64,000 bases of DNA from Leuconostoc fallax KCTC 3537 (GCF_000165675.1 NZ_AEIZ01000015.1:62001-126000); one strand, 5' to 3'. Shown: positions 9,842-20,292, numbered from the stretch's first letter. Notes: a model not told the origin generated them from the letters alone. Numbers and translations: made by a program.

Positions 9842-11470
9842 TTATGAAATATTGGTTTTTGCACACTGCGGATTTGCATGGATAGTACCATCCGGTAAAA
9901 ATTCTTGATTATGCAATGAAGCAACTTGTCGGGGATGATAAGTTGTAGTAGGTTCCGGTGCGAAAGTTACTTCTCCTTTGTCTACAAAAGTTTGTAGGGA
10001 TTGCGCATAATCATAAATTGGGCTTGGGTATTGTCCATCAAAGTAAGCCGTTGTCAAGCCAGATCCTTCACCATGATAAGGTAGGTCAATAGCTTTAATT
10101 AGTGCGTTAACACTAAGAAAAGCTAAAGAGTCTGCTTCAATCATACGCGTCATTGATTCAATAGAATGATTAGCACCTAGAAGTTCTTTGGTCGTTTGCA
10201 TATCAATGCCGTAAAAAGATGGGAATTTGAAAACTGGACTAGCTATTCTCACGTGAACTGACTTAGCACCAGCCTCTTTCAACATACGTACAATATACAT
10301 AGATGTTGTCCCACGTACAATCGAATCATCAATTAACACAATGTTTTTACCACGTACCACGTCATCAACAACACTCAATTTCATCCGAACAGCACGTTCT
10401 CTTTTATCTTGTGTTGGTTCAATAAAGGTGCGAGCGATATATTGATTTTTAACTAATCCCATTTCATTGGGAATACCAGCACCCTCAGCATAACCAATTG
10501 CCGCACTTAAACTTGAATTTGGAACACCAACCACAACGTCAGCATCAGGCACTGGTTGTTCTTTAGCTAATGCCAATCCCATTCGCTTACGCGCTTGATG
10601 AACATTGACCCCATAGATATTTGAATCTGGTCGCGCAAAATAAATATATTCCATGGCATCAATATTAAGTGTTGTTTTAGTCGTATAAGTATCGATGGTG
10701 ATTCCCTCATCATCAATTGTAATCAATTCACCTGGCTGAACATCACGCACAAATTTTGCACCAACAACACTCAAAGCAGCCGTTTCAGAGGTCACAATAT
10801 AGTTACCATCAGGCATCTGTCCAATGACAAATGGTCGAAAGGCATGCGGATCTAGCACAGCATACATTGCTGTAGGCGTTAACAGTAAATAAGCGAATCC
10901 ACCTCGAATTTTACCTAAGGCCTCTTTTATTTTATCTGTAAAGCTATCTGCTTTTGAACGTCGAATTAAATGCAATAAAATTTCTGAATCGGAAGAAGAT
11001 TGAAAAATTGCACCCTGTTGTTCTAATTCACGGCGTAACGATAACGCATTAGTTAAATTACCATTATGCGCTAAAGCGATTTGCATATCATGAAAATTAG
11101 CCATTAGTGGCTGTATGTTCTCAACGCCATGTGAACCAGCTGTTGCATATCGCACATGACCAATAGCTGCCGTCCCTTGAAGTGCTTCAATATGGGCTGT
11201 GTCACGAAAGACATCAGAAAGTAAACCGAGGCCACGTTCTTGCCATAAATGACCAGCATCATTGGATACTATGCCTGCTCCCTCTTGTCCACGATGTTGC
11301 AAAGCATGCAAGCCATAATAAGTAATTTGTGCAGCATCATCACGTCCCCAAACGCCAAAAATACCACATTCTTCATTAAGTGATTTTGTATTTAAATCTA
11401 AAGCCCGCTCAACTTCAGCACTATGGGCATCGCCAGTGTTAATCTGTGATACATGTTCATTGTGTTTCAT
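9842..11470 (-). CDS. purF: amidophosphoribosyltransferase
   Basis: 542 aa. The committed step: glutamine plus PRPP to 5-phosphoribosylamine. The first 34 residues form a propeptide that must be removed to expose Cys35 (sequence EECGIFG), the N-terminal nucleophile of the Ntn-type glutaminase domain. The PRPP-binding motif [12 protein letters not shown] is in the phosphoribosyltransferase half. The ATG at 11470 has GGAG 9 bases upstream; a TTG 15 bases further up would sit inside that ribosome-binding site and is rejected. The C-terminus is about 40 residues longer than in some homologues. It follows purL after 36 bases. Confidence 0.95.
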   Translation of the reverse strand: MKHNEHVSQINTGDAHSAEVERALDLNTKSLNEECGIFGVWGRDDAAQITYYGLHALQHRGQEGAGIVSNDAGHLWQERGLGLLSDVFRDTAHIEALQGTAAIGHVRYATAGSHGVENIQPLMANFHDMQIALAHNGNLTNALSLRRELEQQGAIFQSSSDSEILLHLIRRSKADSFTDKIKEALGKIRGGFAYLLLTPTAMYAVLDPHAFRPFVIGQMPDGNYIVTSETAALSVVGAKFVRDVQPGELITIDDEGITIDTYTTKTTLNIDAMEYIYFARPDSNIYGVNVHQARKRMGLALAKEQPVPDADVVVGVPNSSLSAAIGYAEGAGIPNEMGLVKNQYIARTFIEPTQDKRERAVRMKLSVVDDVVRGKNIVLIDDSIVRGTTSMYIVRMLKEAGAKSVHVRIASPVFKFPSFYGIDMQTTKELLGANHSIESMTRMIEADSLAFLSVNALIKAIDLPYHGEGSGLTTAYFDGQYPSPIYDYAQSLQTFVDKGEVTFAPEPTTTYHPRQVASLHNQEFLPDGTIHANPQCAKTNIS

Positions 11471-11506
11471 TATTATTTTCTCCAAAACAAGTGTTCTGTA
11501 TCATTT

Positions 11507-13753
11507 TTAATCTTTCATCATTTCAGAAATACTATGCAAATAAATGTCTTTAGCAGTTGCTACTGGTAATGCAATAACTTGCCCCTGATCAGTACCGATA
11601 TTGATGAGATCAGTGGCAGTTACTTCTCCAATTTCAGAAACTGAGACATCATGATTTTGTACTAATGCTTCAAATGTTTTAACATTTGAAGCAGCAACAC
11701 TCACAATAAAGCGACCAGCCGTTTCGGCAAAGAGTTGTGATGTACTACCAGCAAAAGTGGCATCAATACCTAGATTATTTTTAATTGCACTTTCAACTAA
11801 GCTTACAGCCAATCCGCCTTCACTTAAATCATGCGCACTCTCGATTAAGCCAGCATGGATAGCATCTAAGACAAAACCTTGATTAGCGATTTCTGCTTGT
11901 TCGTCAAATTCAAAAAGTTGACCGCTAATTTGTTGCGTTTGCAGCTTTTGAATTTCACTACCATTGAAACTGTCTTGCGTGTCACCGATTAAATAAATAA
12001 CATCCCCTGGTTTTTTAAAGAACGACGTTGTGATATAACGATTATCTTCAATCAAACCAACCATACCAATCATTGGTGTTGGATAAATGGCTGTACCATC
12101 TGTTTCATTATAAAGGCTCACATTTCCAGAAATAATTGGTGTGTTCAATTGCTTAGCAATTTCGGTAATGCCTTCAACTGATTCGTGCAATTCATAGTAG
12201 ACGTCAGGATTATCTGGTGAACCAAAGTTCAAACCATCTGTAATTCCAATAGGCAATGCACCAGTGGCAACAATATTTCGAGCTGCTTCAGCTACAGCCA
12301 TTTTTGCACCAATGCGTGGGTTCAAGTAGAGATAACGCGCATTAACATCAGTCGTCATTGCTAATGCTTTTTTAGTACCACGAATTCGAACGACAGCAGC
12401 GTCACCACCCGGTTTCACAACTGTATCAGCGCGGACTTGTGAATCAAAATGTCTAAATAATTCAGCTTTTGAAGCGATTGTTGGTTGTGCTAATAATTGT
12501 TTCAATGTCGCTGTTGCATCAACTACGTCTGGTACAAATTGTTCTTGATGTGCTGACAATAAGCGTTGTGGCTTTGTTTGTGGTAAATCTTGTTTAGGTG
12601 GATTTGTCAAAAACTCAACATCCACATCAGCAACGACTTCATCCATAAAGCGTAAACGATAACGGCCATCATCAGTGACTTGACCAATAATCACAGCATC
12701 AAGATCCATGTCCTGGAAAATATCCATCACTGCTTTTTCTTGTCCCTTAGTGACAACGAGTAACATACGCTCCTGTGATTCAGACAACATCAGTTCGTAC
12801 GGCGTCATATTTGCTTCACGTTGTGGCACAAGATCTAAATTCAGATCAATGCCCATACCAGCTTTGGCAGCCATTTCAGAACTAGAAGATACTAATCCTG
12901 CAGCGCCCATGTCCTGAATACCCACAACTTTATCAGCATGTTCACGAATGACACGTAAAGTCGCATCCATAACTAGCTTTTCTAAGAATGGGTCGCCTAC
13001 TTGCACGGCTGAACGATCTGAAGCTGCTTCAGATGAAAATTCAGCACTAGCGAAGGTTGCCCCGTTAATACCATCACGGCCTGTTTTAGCACCAACATAA
13101 ATGATTGAGTTACCAACACCTTTGGCTTGTCCAACTTGCATAGCCGCTTGATCCATGAGTCCAACTGCCATAACATTCACCAATGGATTACCAGCATAAA
13201 CATCGTCAAAACTAATTTCACCACCAACAGTTGGAATACCGATAGCATTACCATAACCAGCAATTCCTGCAATCACACCATCAACAATATGCTTGGTACG
13301 CGAATTTTCTAGTTCACCAAAACGCAGAGAGTCTAATATTGCAATGGGCTGTGCACCCATCGAGAAAATATCTCTTAAAATACCGCCGACACCCGTAGCT
13401 GCGCCTTCGTATGGTTCTACAAATGAAGGATGATTATGACTTTCAGCTTTAAAGACGACTGCTTGGTTATCGCCAATATCTAAAATACCAGCCCCTTCTC
13501 CAGGGCCTTGCAAAACCCGATCATTTTGAGACCAAAATTTGCGTAAAGCTGGCTTAGACTTCTTATATGACACGTGCTCTGACCACATACCAGAGAAAAT
13601 ACCTGTCTCTGTATAATTAGGTAAACGACCTATTGTCTTCACAATGAGTGCATATTCTTTTTCAGTTAATCCCCATTGTTCATAAATTTTGTGATCACGT
13701 ACCTGTTCAGGCGTTGCTTCATTTGCCATGGGATTTAAAGGCTTTTTGGGCAT
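11507..13753 (-). CDS. purL: phosphoribosylformylglycinamidine synthase subunit II
   Basis: 748 aa, the small Bacillus-type PurL that works with PurQ (glutaminase) and PurS rather than the 1,300-aa proteobacterial fusion. Converts FGAR to FGAM with ATP. Visible motifs include SHNHPS at about residues 105-110, followed by FVEPYEGAATGVGGILRDIFSMGA (two short stretches here), and two repeated ATP-binding halves. The start has ATG with AGGAGA upstream. The three subunits are encoded in the order purS-purQ-purL, as expected. Confidence 0.96.
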   Translation of the reverse strand: MPKKPLNPMANEATPEQVRDHKIYEQWGLTEKEYALIVKTIGRLPNYTETGIFSGMWSEHVSYKKSKPALRKFWSQNDRVLQGPGEGAGILDIGDNQAVVFKAESHNHPSFVEPYEGAATGVGGILRDIFSMGAQPIAILDSLRFGELENSRTKHIVDGVIAGIAGYGNAIGIPTVGGEISFDDVYAGNPLVNVMAVGLMDQAAMQVGQAKGVGNSIIYVGAKTGRDGINGATFASAEFSSEAASDRSAVQVGDPFLEKLVMDATLRVIREHADKVVGIQDMGAAGLVSSSSEMAAKAGMGIDLNLDLVPQREANMTPYELMLSESQERMLLVVTKGQEKAVMDIFQDMDLDAVIIGQVTDDGRYRLRFMDEVVADVDVEFLTNPPKQDLPQTKPQRLLSAHQEQFVPDVVDATATLKQLLAQPTIASKAELFRHFDSQVRADTVVKPGGDAAVVRIRGTKKALAMTTDVNARYLYLNPRIGAKMAVAEAARNIVATGALPIGITDGLNFGSPDNPDVYYELHESVEGITEIAKQLNTPIISGNVSLYNETDGTAIYPTPMIGMVGLIEDNRYITTSFFKKPGDVIYLIGDTQDSFNGSEIQKLQTQQISGQLFEFDEQAEIANQGFVLDAIHAGLIESAHDLSEGGLAVSLVESAIKNNLGIDATFAGSTSQLFAETAGRFIVSVAASNVKTFEALVQNHDVSVSEIGEVTATDLINIGTDQGQVIALPVATAKDIYLHSISEMMKD

Positions 13754-13782
13754 GACTTATCTCCTAAAATATGCTGTTCAAA

Positions 13783-14469
13783 TTATTTAGCAACTGTACT
13801 TAAAATACTATTGACGATACTCTTAAAGAATTGCCGACCATCTGTATTACCCGTCAAGGCATCAACTGCACGTTCTGGATGTGGCATCATACCAAAAACA
13901 TTTCCTTTTTCATTCATAATGCCAGCAATATTATTAAGAGAGCCATTCACATTTTGCGCGTAACGAAAGACGACTTGACCGTGCTGTTCCAAGCGTTCTA
14001 ACGTTTCCGGATCCGCATAATAATTTCCCTCACCATGGGCAATAGGTAATATGACGGTTTCTTGTTGCGCATAATCACTTGAGAAGCTTGTTTGGTGGTT
14101 AGCAACTGTTATAGCAACTTCTTCACAGATAAAGCCAGGTCGCTCGTTCATTAACAACTGTCCAGGTAGCAAGCCAGCTTCGGTTAAAATTTGAAAACCA
14201 TTACAAATACCGACAATCAATTTACCTTCATTGGCTGCTTGTGCAACCGCCGACATAATTGGTGAAAATCGTGCAATAGCACCTGTGCGTAAGTAATCAC
14301 CATACGAAAAGCCACCTGGTAAAAGTATCGCATTATAACCGCTTAATGATGCTTGTCTTGCGTCCACAATATCGGCATCAATATCAAAATCTTGCAATGC
14401 ATACAACATGTCATCGTCACAATTAGAGCCTGGAAAGCTAATGACTGCAGCACGTATTTTATTCATCAT
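13783..14469 (-). CDS. purQ: phosphoribosylformylglycinamidine synthase subunit I (glutaminase)
   Basis: 228 aa class I glutamine amidotransferase that supplies ammonia to PurL. The nucleophile cysteine is in VGICNGFQIL (about residues 87-96), with the catalytic His-Glu pair in MMPHPERAVD near the C-terminus. The N-terminal RAAVISFPGSNCDDD is the PurQ signature. The 5' end overlaps purS by 4 bases (ATGA), indicating translational coupling. Confidence 0.95.
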   Translation of the reverse strand: MMNKIRAAVISFPGSNCDDDMLYALQDFDIDADIVDARQASLSGYNAILLPGGFSYGDYLRTGAIARFSPIMSAVAQAANEGKLIVGICNGFQILTEAGLLPGQLLMNERPGFICEEVAITVANHQTSFSSDYAQQETVILPIAHGEGNYYADPETLERLEQHGQVVFRYAQNVNGSLNNIAGIMNEKGNVFGMMPHPERAVDALTGNTDGRQFFKSIVNSILSTVAK

Positions 14470-14735
14470 TGGGCTTTTACCTCATCTGTTACCAGAGTTA
14501 AATCGTAGCGATATGTTTCAGTATTTTGGTTAATCAATAATGCGTCCGTAAAGGATTCAACGATTTGAGCAGCTGCATCGACATCACGTGCATTAAATTT
14601 CACCTCAAAGTACTTACCTTGGCTAACTTTTTCAATACCAGAATAGTCCATACGCTTCAATGCAGACTTAATCACTTCACCTTGGGGATCTAAAATAGAG
14701 GGCTTGTAGGTAACATAAATTTTTGCAAGATACAT
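14466..14735 (-). CDS. purS: phosphoribosylformylglycinamidine synthase subunit PurS
   Basis: 89 aa. Small subunit that bridges PurQ and PurL and helps channel ammonia. The start at 14735 (MYLAKIYVTYKPSILDPQGEV) is preceded by AAGGAG; an in-frame ATG 27 bases upstream would give a non-conserved extension. Conserved features are the DPQG turn and the ALKRMDYSGIEKVSQGKYFEV core. Confidence 0.93.
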   Translation of the reverse strand: MYLAKIYVTYKPSILDPQGEVIKSALKRMDYSGIEKVSQGKYFEVKFNARDVDAAAQIVESFTDALLINQNTETYRYDLTLVTDEVKAQ

Positions 14736-14781
14736 CTTTATTCTCCTTGGAATATTATCCATTTTCGTATGTGATCATTGA

Positions 14782-15536
14782 TTACTGGTTTAGAAACTGT
14801 TCTAAGCGATTCAATACTTCTTGATAGCCAACACGCAAGTCACCTTGATGTTTACGGAAGACATCCTTGTCTAATGATTCCCCTGTTGATTGATCAACTA
14901 ACCGCATTGTATCTGGTGAAATTTCATCAGCTAATAGAATTTGATGATCTGCTGTCCGGCCAAACTCCAGCTTAAAGTCTACCAACGTAATGCCAATATT
15001 TTTAAACAGGGCAACAAGCTTTTCATTGACTTGTCGTGCGTATATGCGTAAATCAGTTAGCTCTTCTTTGGTGGCAAGCTTTAAAGCAAGAATTTGTGAA
15101 TCATTCATAAACGGATCATCCAATGCATCAGACTTATAATAAAATTCTTGGACAGTTGGTGTTAATGGCATCATTGGCTTAACATCAAAACGACTAACAA
15201 AATGCCCTGATGCGTAATTTCTAGTCACAACTTCAATAGGAATAATATCAACCCGTTTTACTAACTGATCTGTTTCAGAAATATTAGCTAACCAATGATT
15301 AGCAATACCAGATTGCGTGAGATAATCGAATAATAAGTTACTAATTAAATTGTTGAAGTGCCCTTTTTCTGGGAAGTCTTCTTTCAGCTTACCGTTTAAG
15401 GCAGTCACTTGATCCATATAATGCACCCATAAAACATCAGCATTATTCGTTGCAAAGACCTGTTTGGCCTTACCTTCATACTTCAGTGCTTTTTTTCAAT
15501 GAATTGACCATCTAATTCAAATTTTTCACTGCTCAT
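14782..15536 (-). CDS. purC: SAICAR synthetase (frameshifted)
   Basis: Restored length is 251 aa. ATP-dependent joining of aspartate to CAIR. The frame breaks in a T7 run at 15490-15496 (plus strand). One extra A on the coding strand gives ...IEKKALKYEGKAKQVFATN, which reads straight into HYMDQVTALNGK, so both halves of the conserved N-terminus are present. Later motifs include the SAICAR signature region IPIEVVTRNYASGHF and LVDFKLEFGR. The start at 15536 (MSSEKFELDG) overlaps the purK 3' end by 11 bases and has GGAAGGA upstream. Confidence 0.92.
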
Positions 15537-16679
15537 CTTCAGTTCCTTCCTGATGTGTTGCTGCCCAATTTAATAACTTTGCGATGTTATCCTCACCCAA
15601 AACAGTGATATGCCCCATTTTACGATGTTGCTTGACGACTGCTTTACCATAATCATGGAAATGCCATTCTGGATGATTGGCTAATGCTTGACGTGCTTGA
15701 ATGAGTTCGTCTCCGAGTAAATTTAACATCAATGCTGGTTTAAAACATTCAATTTGTGGTATCGGTAAGCCGACAATACTGCGGATATGTCCTTCAAATT
15801 GAGAAATAGTCGTTGCTTCAATACTATAGTGTCCAGAATTATGTGGTCGTGGTGCTAGTTCGTTGACCCAAATTTCTTCAGTTGATTCATTAATAAACAA
15901 CTCAACACCCAAGACGCCACGCAAAGATAATGCTGTTGCAATCTTTGTTGCAATATCTTCAATTTTTTGTGCTAACTGATGTGATATATTAGCCGGCGCT
16001 AGACTGGTCTTCAAAATATGATGTTGATGGTTATTTTCAGCAATGGGCCAAGTTGTAATATCGCCATTGGCTGAACGCGTGACCATAACACTCACCTCTC
16101 GGGTAAATTGAATTTTCTTTTCTACAATTAATTGTGCGTTGGGCCAGTGCTTTTTCATTTCTGCTAAATCAGCTATATCATTGATATCCCATTGACCATG
16201 TCCATCATAGCCACCACTGGTTGTTTTGAGAATTAATGGTGTTCCCATGCTTAGAATTGCTTTTTCTAAGTCAGCTGGCGTTTTAATTTCAACGAAATCA
16301 GCAACAGGTACCTGCGCTTCATCGCGAATAAATGTTTTTCTTGTATCCGATTACTGGTAATATCCAATAATGCAATACCTTGAGGGATACGTACATTGCT
16401 TTGTTGACTTAAAGCATTTTGATCAACATTCTCAAACTCATAAGTGATGACATCACTTTCATCTGCTAATTTAGCTAATGCTGTTGCATCGTTATATTCA
16501 GCCGTAATTTGAAAATCAGCTACCTGTCCAGCTGGACTATCAGGTGTCGGGTCTAAAATACCAACACGATAACCCATTGGCTTAGCTGCTAGCGCCATCA
16601 TTCGCCCAAGCTGACCACCACCAATAATGCCAATCGTTGCTGGTGGTAAAATAACATTTGCATCTGTTTTTTTGATCAT
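15526..16679 (-). CDS. purK: N5-carboxyaminoimidazole ribonucleotide synthase (frameshifted)
   Basis: Restored length is 384 aa. An ATP-grasp enzyme that carboxylates AIR with bicarbonate to N5-CAIR. The N-terminal IGIIGGGQLGRMMA is diagnostic. The frame breaks at a T5 run (16335-16339); adding one A on the coding strand links SNRIQEK to TFIRDEAQVPVADFVEI and on to LILKTTSGGYDGHGQ, the glycine-rich ATP loop. ELAPRPHNSGHYS, the characteristic C-terminal motif, is intact. It overlaps purE upstream by 4 bases and purC downstream by 11. Confidence 0.92.
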
Positions 16680-17161
16680 ACCAGGTCAGCCTCACTTTCA
16701 ATTGAAGCTTGCGTTTGTTGCTGTCTAAATTTTTGAAGCAACGATGTCACATTTTCACTACTCAACCCCACAATCTGTGCGGCTAATATTGCAGCATTCT
16801 TAGCGCCTGCTTCACCAATTGCAACTGTCGCGACAGGAATACCTGATGGCATTTGAACAATGCTAAGCAATGAGTCCAAACCATTTAAGGCACGTGTTTG
16901 TATGGGTACGCCGATAACTGGAATGACTGTATTAGCAGCCAACATACCTGGTAAATGCGCCGCACCGCCTGCACCGGCAATAATCACCTGAAGTCCTTTG
17001 TCTTGTGCCTGCTTACCAAAATTTTGTAACTGATCTGGCATCCGATGTGCCGATATGACATGTTTCTCATATGTAATGCCTAACTGTGTTAACAATTCTA
17101 CAGTTTGCTTCATAATTGGCCAATCACTTTTAGATCCCATTACCACGGCGACTTGTGTCAT
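16676..17161 (-). CDS. purE: N5-CAIR mutase
   Basis: 161 aa. Class I PurE that moves the carboxylate of N5-CAIR to give CAIR. The N-terminal VVMGSKSDWPIM and SAHRMPDQL carry the active-site serine, aspartate and histidine. GAGGAAHLPGMLAA follows. First gene of the long purine operon. The promoter and PurBoxes lie upstream at 17195-17268, and AGGT precedes the ATG. Confidence 0.96.
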   Translation of the reverse strand: MTQVAVVMGSKSDWPIMKQTVELLTQLGITYEKHVISAHRMPDQLQNFGKQAQDKGLQVIIAGAGGAAHLPGMLAANTVIPVIGVPIQTRALNGLDSLLSIVQMPSGIPVATVAIGEAGAKNAAILAAQIVGLSSENVTSLLQKFRQQQTQASIESEADLV

Positions 17162-17194
17162 CTTATTTTTTACCTCGCTATAATGATATTGATC

Positions 17195-17268
17195 ATTATA
17201 TAAAATATGATTAGTGTTCTAGTTCGTTTACAACTATAATTTACCAAAAATATATTATCATGTGTTCG
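17195..17268 (-). promoter_or_regulatory. purE operon promoter with two PurBox-like sites
   Basis: On the minus strand a perfect TATAAT (17195-17200) stands 33 bases before the purE ATG, with no recognisable -35 hexamer. Two CGAAC cores in the coding orientation lie upstream at 17222-17226 and 17264-17268, centred about 25 and 67 bases upstream of the -10 box. In lactococci PurR binds AWWWCCGAACWWT upstream of promoters that lack a -35 box and activates them. The same logic is inferred here. Confidence 0.55.
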
Positions 17269-17297
17269 TTTTAAAATAATATTTTTCTCACAATATA

Positions 17298-17326
17298 AAA
17301 AATAGTTCGTTATAAACGAACTATTT
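17298..17326. repeat. palindrome built from two opposed PurBox cores
   Basis: Near-perfect inverted repeat: AAATAGTTCGTT and its complement AACGAACTATTT around a 3-base loop (arms 17300-17311 and 17315-17326). Each arm contains the CGAAC core. It stands alone between the purE promoter and the purA terminator, with no long T-tract. It could be a double PurR site or a weak terminator. Confidence 0.55.
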
Positions 17327-17346
17327 ATATAAAATTATAATCGAAT

Positions 17347-17395
17347 CCGAATGTTAAGAAAATAAGCGCTTCCTTTTTAACTAAAAACGAACATT
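17347..17395. promoter_or_regulatory. further PurBox-like elements between purE and purA
   Basis: CCGAATGTT starts at 17347 and AAAAACGAACATT spans 17383-17395. The second matches 12 of 13 positions of the lactococcal PurBox consensus AWWWCCGAACWWT. Both are on the plus strand, opposite to purE. The function is inferred from the motif only. Confidence 0.45.
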
Positions 17396-17427
17396 AAAAA
17401 AGCACTTAACAATGTTAAGTGCTTTTT
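17396..17427 (-). terminator. purA terminator
   Basis: Perfect 10-bp inverted repeat AGCACTTAAC / GTTAAGTGCT (17401-17410 and 17414-17423), loop of 3, flanked by A5 and T5. It lies just after the purA stop codon on the minus strand and separates purA from purE. Confidence 0.85.
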
Positions 17428-17433
17428 AGCAAA

Positions 17434-18720
17434 TTAAGCTTTCCAAACATCACCTAGTAGATGTGTTTGTTCAGGTTTAGGACCCACTGCAAAACTTAAT
17501 AATGGTACCTCTAATAATTCAGAAATACGCTTCAAATAGTTTTGTGCATTAACAGGTAATGCTTCAAAAGTATCGATACCTGTAATGTCTTCATCCCATC
17601 CAGGTAATGTTTCACAATTAATATCCAAGCCTTCAAACCATGTATCACTAGCAGGGAAATGATGAATCTCCTCACCGTTATAGTTGTATGAAGTCACAAT
17701 TTTAACTTCTTTGAGTCCAGACAATACATCCAAAGAATTCACTGCTAGCTTTGTTAAGCCAGAAACTTGTACGGCATGGCGCAATGCTACTGTGTCTAAC
17801 CAACCAATACGCCGTGGACGTTTTGTTACCACACCATATTCATGACCAACTTCACGAATATGAGCACCAATTTCATCAAATAATTCAGATGGGAAAGGCC
17901 CTTCACCAACACGTGATGTGTAGGCCTTAATAACCCCAACAACATCTTGAATTTGCTTTGGACCAACGCCAGCACCATTTAATACGCCACCAGCAGTAGG
18001 ATTAGATGACGTCACATATGGATAAGTACCATGATCAACATCTAGCATAACGCCTTGTGCACCTTCAAAGACGACACGCTTACCATCACGCATCAAGTTT
18101 CCCAAAAGATAAGCCGTATCTGTAACATATGGCTTTAACTTCTGACCCATCTCAACATAGTGTTGATAAATTTCATCATAATCAAGTGCTGCTTCACCAT
18201 ACAATTTTGTTAATTCATCATTTTTATGCGGTAAGTAACTTTTAAGTAACTCACCAAATATTTCTGGTTCAATTAAATCAGCAACGCGAATACCATTTCG
18301 AGAAATTTTATCAGTATAAGCAGGACCAATTCCTTTTTTAGTTGTACCGATACGATTGTTAGTTGCCCCTTCAGCTGCTTTATCCAAAGCAATATGATAA
18401 GGCATAATCACATGAGCACGGTTAGAAATACGTAGATTCTCGATTGAGATACCTTTGCTTTCAACTTCCGCAATTTCAGCCAATAACGCATCCGGGTTAA
18501 CAACGACACCATTACCCAAAATGGCTAATTGACCTTCTGTGATAATACCAGAAGGTAAAGCAGATAATTCAAACTTTGTGTCACCATGATAAATGGTATG
18601 CCCTGCATTATTTCCGCCTTGATAGCGAACAACAGCATCAGCATGTTCTGCGAAAAAATCAACGATTTTTCCTTTTCCTTCATCACCCCATTGAGATCCA
18701 ACAACAATTACACCAGACAT
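17434..18720 (-). CDS. purA: adenylosuccinate synthetase
   Basis: 428 aa. GTP-dependent first step from IMP to AMP. The N-terminal [15 protein letters not shown]-loop and [18 protein letters not shown] are diagnostic. The start at 18720 (MSGVIVVG) has TTAGGAAA upstream; an in-frame ATG 30 bases earlier would add a non-conserved [10 protein letters not shown]. It is transcribed alone, with its own terminator, next to the main pur operon. The leader carries a CGAAC element. Confidence 0.96.
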   Translation of the reverse strand: MSGVIVVGSQWGDEGKGKIVDFFAEHADAVVRYQGGNNAGHTIYHGDTKFELSALPSGIITEGQLAILGNGVVVNPDALLAEIAEVESKGISIENLRISNRAHVIMPYHIALDKAAEGATNNRIGTTKKGIGPAYTDKISRNGIRVADLIEPEIFGELLKSYLPHKNDELTKLYGEAALDYDEIYQHYVEMGQKLKPYVTDTAYLLGNLMRDGKRVVFEGAQGVMLDVDHGTYPYVTSSNPTAGGVLNGAGVGPKQIQDVVGVIKAYTSRVGEGPFPSELFDEIGAHIREVGHEYGVVTKRPRRIGWLDTVALRHAVQVSGLTKLAVNSLDVLSGLKEVKIVTSYNYNGEEIHHFPASDTWFEGLDINCETLPGWDEDITGIDTFEALPVNAQNYLKRISELLEVPLLSFAVGPKPEQTHLLGDVWKA

Positions 18721-18756
18721 TATAGCATTTCCTAACCTTTTAGTATTCATAAAACA

Positions 18757-18800
18757 CGAACTATTTAATTTTAACCAACGTCTTTTACCAATGTATTATA
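18757..18800 (-). promoter_or_regulatory. purA promoter and leader PurBox-like site
   Basis: A TATAAT box (18795-18800, minus strand) lies 75 bases before the ATG. A CGAAC core is at 18757-18761 on the plus strand, downstream of the -10 box. A PurR site downstream of the start point would fit repression rather than activation. Confidence 0.4.
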
Positions 18801-18839
18801 CCTTATTTTGACGCATTTTACGAAAATAAAAATAAAACC

Positions 18840-18872
18840 GAAAATCATTAACTGATTTTCAGATTCTATTCC
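18840..18872 (-). terminator. terminator of the pdh operon
   Basis: The GAAAATCA / TGATTTTC stem (18840-18847 and 18853-18860) lies just beyond the pdhD stop. On the minus strand it is followed by a T-rich tract. The stem is AT-rich and the terminator is probably modest. Confidence 0.55.
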
Positions 18873-18883
18873 AATTTCAGACT

Positions 18884-20290
18884 TTAAATATGAATTGGTA
18901 AACCATCGGCTAATTCAGCCGTATCCATAATGGCTTCACCCAATGTTGGATGTGGATGAATTGTTAATGAGATATCTTCAGCGCGTAAACCATTTTCAAT
19001 CGCTAAGCTCATTTCATTAATTAAATCACTAGCATTAGGTCCCACAATTTGGGCACCCAACAAAATATCCGTTTCTTTATCCGTAATCAAGCGGATAAAG
19101 CCATCGGTTTGATGCATTGTAATAGCACGGCCATTAGCAGCAAATGGGAATTTTGAAACTTTAGCATCCAAATTTTTATCTTTGATTGACATCAGTGTCT
19201 CACCTACAGTCGCAAGCTCAGGATCCGTATAGGCAACTGATGGCATAGCAATCGCATCATTAGTGATGTCTTGACCACTGATAGCTGCAGCAGCTACTTT
19301 TGCCTCAAAGCTTGCCTTATGCGCCAAAGCTGGTCCTGCAACAATATCGCCAATCGCATAAATATGTGGTGCTGTGGTCTGCTGCTGATCATTCACCACA
19401 ACTAAACCACGATCCGTCAATTTAACATCAGTTGCATTTAAACCAATCTCATCTGTGTTTGGGCGACGGCCAACAGATACCAAAACATAATCGCTTTTTA
19501 CGGTTGCTGATTCACCGTCAACTTCGTAAGTAACTGTAACACCATCATCATCTTGTTGTGACGACTTAGCTTGTGCATTCGTTACAATTTTAACTTGATT
19601 ATTTTCAAAATGACTTAAAACAGGTTGAATCATTTCTTTATCAAAACCATTCAGTATCTGAGGTAACCCTTCGATAATCGTCACTTTAGTCCCTAAGTTG
19701 CTATAAACACCTGCTAATTCAGAGCCGATCACACCACCACCAATAATCGTTAATGCTTCGGGAATCTCAGGTAATGATAACGCAGCAGTCGAATCAATAA
19801 TGCGACCTTCAAAAGTAAAACCGGGGATTTCTACGGGACGTGATCCAGTTGCCAAAATCGCATGATTAAATTCTAGTAAGGTGGAAGAATCATCTGTCAT
19901 CACATTGACAACTTTATCATCAGCAAAGCGTGCCTCACCCTTATAAATCTCAACTTGATGCTTTTTAAGTAACATTTTCACACCAGTAGTTAATGTGTTC
20001 ACTACTTCGTTTTGTTTCCAAGATTGCGCTTTTTGCCAATCTAATTCTGGATCATCGACAGTCAAACCAAACGGTGTATCATGCGTTGCGGCATGATATG
20101 CATGCCCAACACCGATAAGTGCTTTAGATGGAATACAGCCAACGTTTAAACAAACACCACCAATTTGATTTTTTTCAACAATAGCTACTTTTTGACCTAG
20201 CTCGGCAGCACGAATGGCAGCCACATAGCCACCAGGTCCCGAACCAATGACTAATGTATCAACAGCTTGTGTCTGTGCACCAACTACCAT
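18884..20290 (-). CDS. pdhD: dihydrolipoamide dehydrogenase (E3)
   Basis: 468 aa flavoprotein that reoxidises the dihydrolipoyl arm of E2, passing electrons through FAD to NAD+. FAD-binding LVIGSGPGGYVAA is at about residues 13-25. The redox disulphide is Cys47 and Cys52 (GGVCLNVGCIPSKAL). The NAD site is TIIGGGVIGSELAG, and the C-terminal HPHPTLGEA holds the proton-transfer histidine. It starts 2 bases after the pdhC stop and is the last gene of the complex. Confidence 0.96.
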   Translation of the reverse strand: MVVGAQTQAVDTLVIGSGPGGYVAAIRAAELGQKVAIVEKNQIGGVCLNVGCIPSKALIGVGHAYHAATHDTPFGLTVDDPELDWQKAQSWKQNEVVNTLTTGVKMLLKKHQVEIYKGEARFADDKVVNVMTDDSSTLLEFNHAILATGSRPVEIPGFTFEGRIIDSTAALSLPEIPEALTIIGGGVIGSELAGVYSNLGTKVTIIEGLPQILNGFDKEMIQPVLSHFENNQVKIVTNAQAKSSQQDDDGVTVTYEVDGESATVKSDYVLVSVGRRPNTDEIGLNATDVKLTDRGLVVVNDQQQTTAPHIYAIGDIVAGPALAHKASFEAKVAAAAISGQDITNDAIAMPSVAYTDPELATVGETLMSIKDKNLDAKVSKFPFAANGRAITMHQTDGFIRLITDKETDILLGAQIVGPNASDLINEMSLAIENGLRAEDISLTIHPHPTLGEAIMDTAELADGLPIHI

Positions 20291-20292
20291 TC

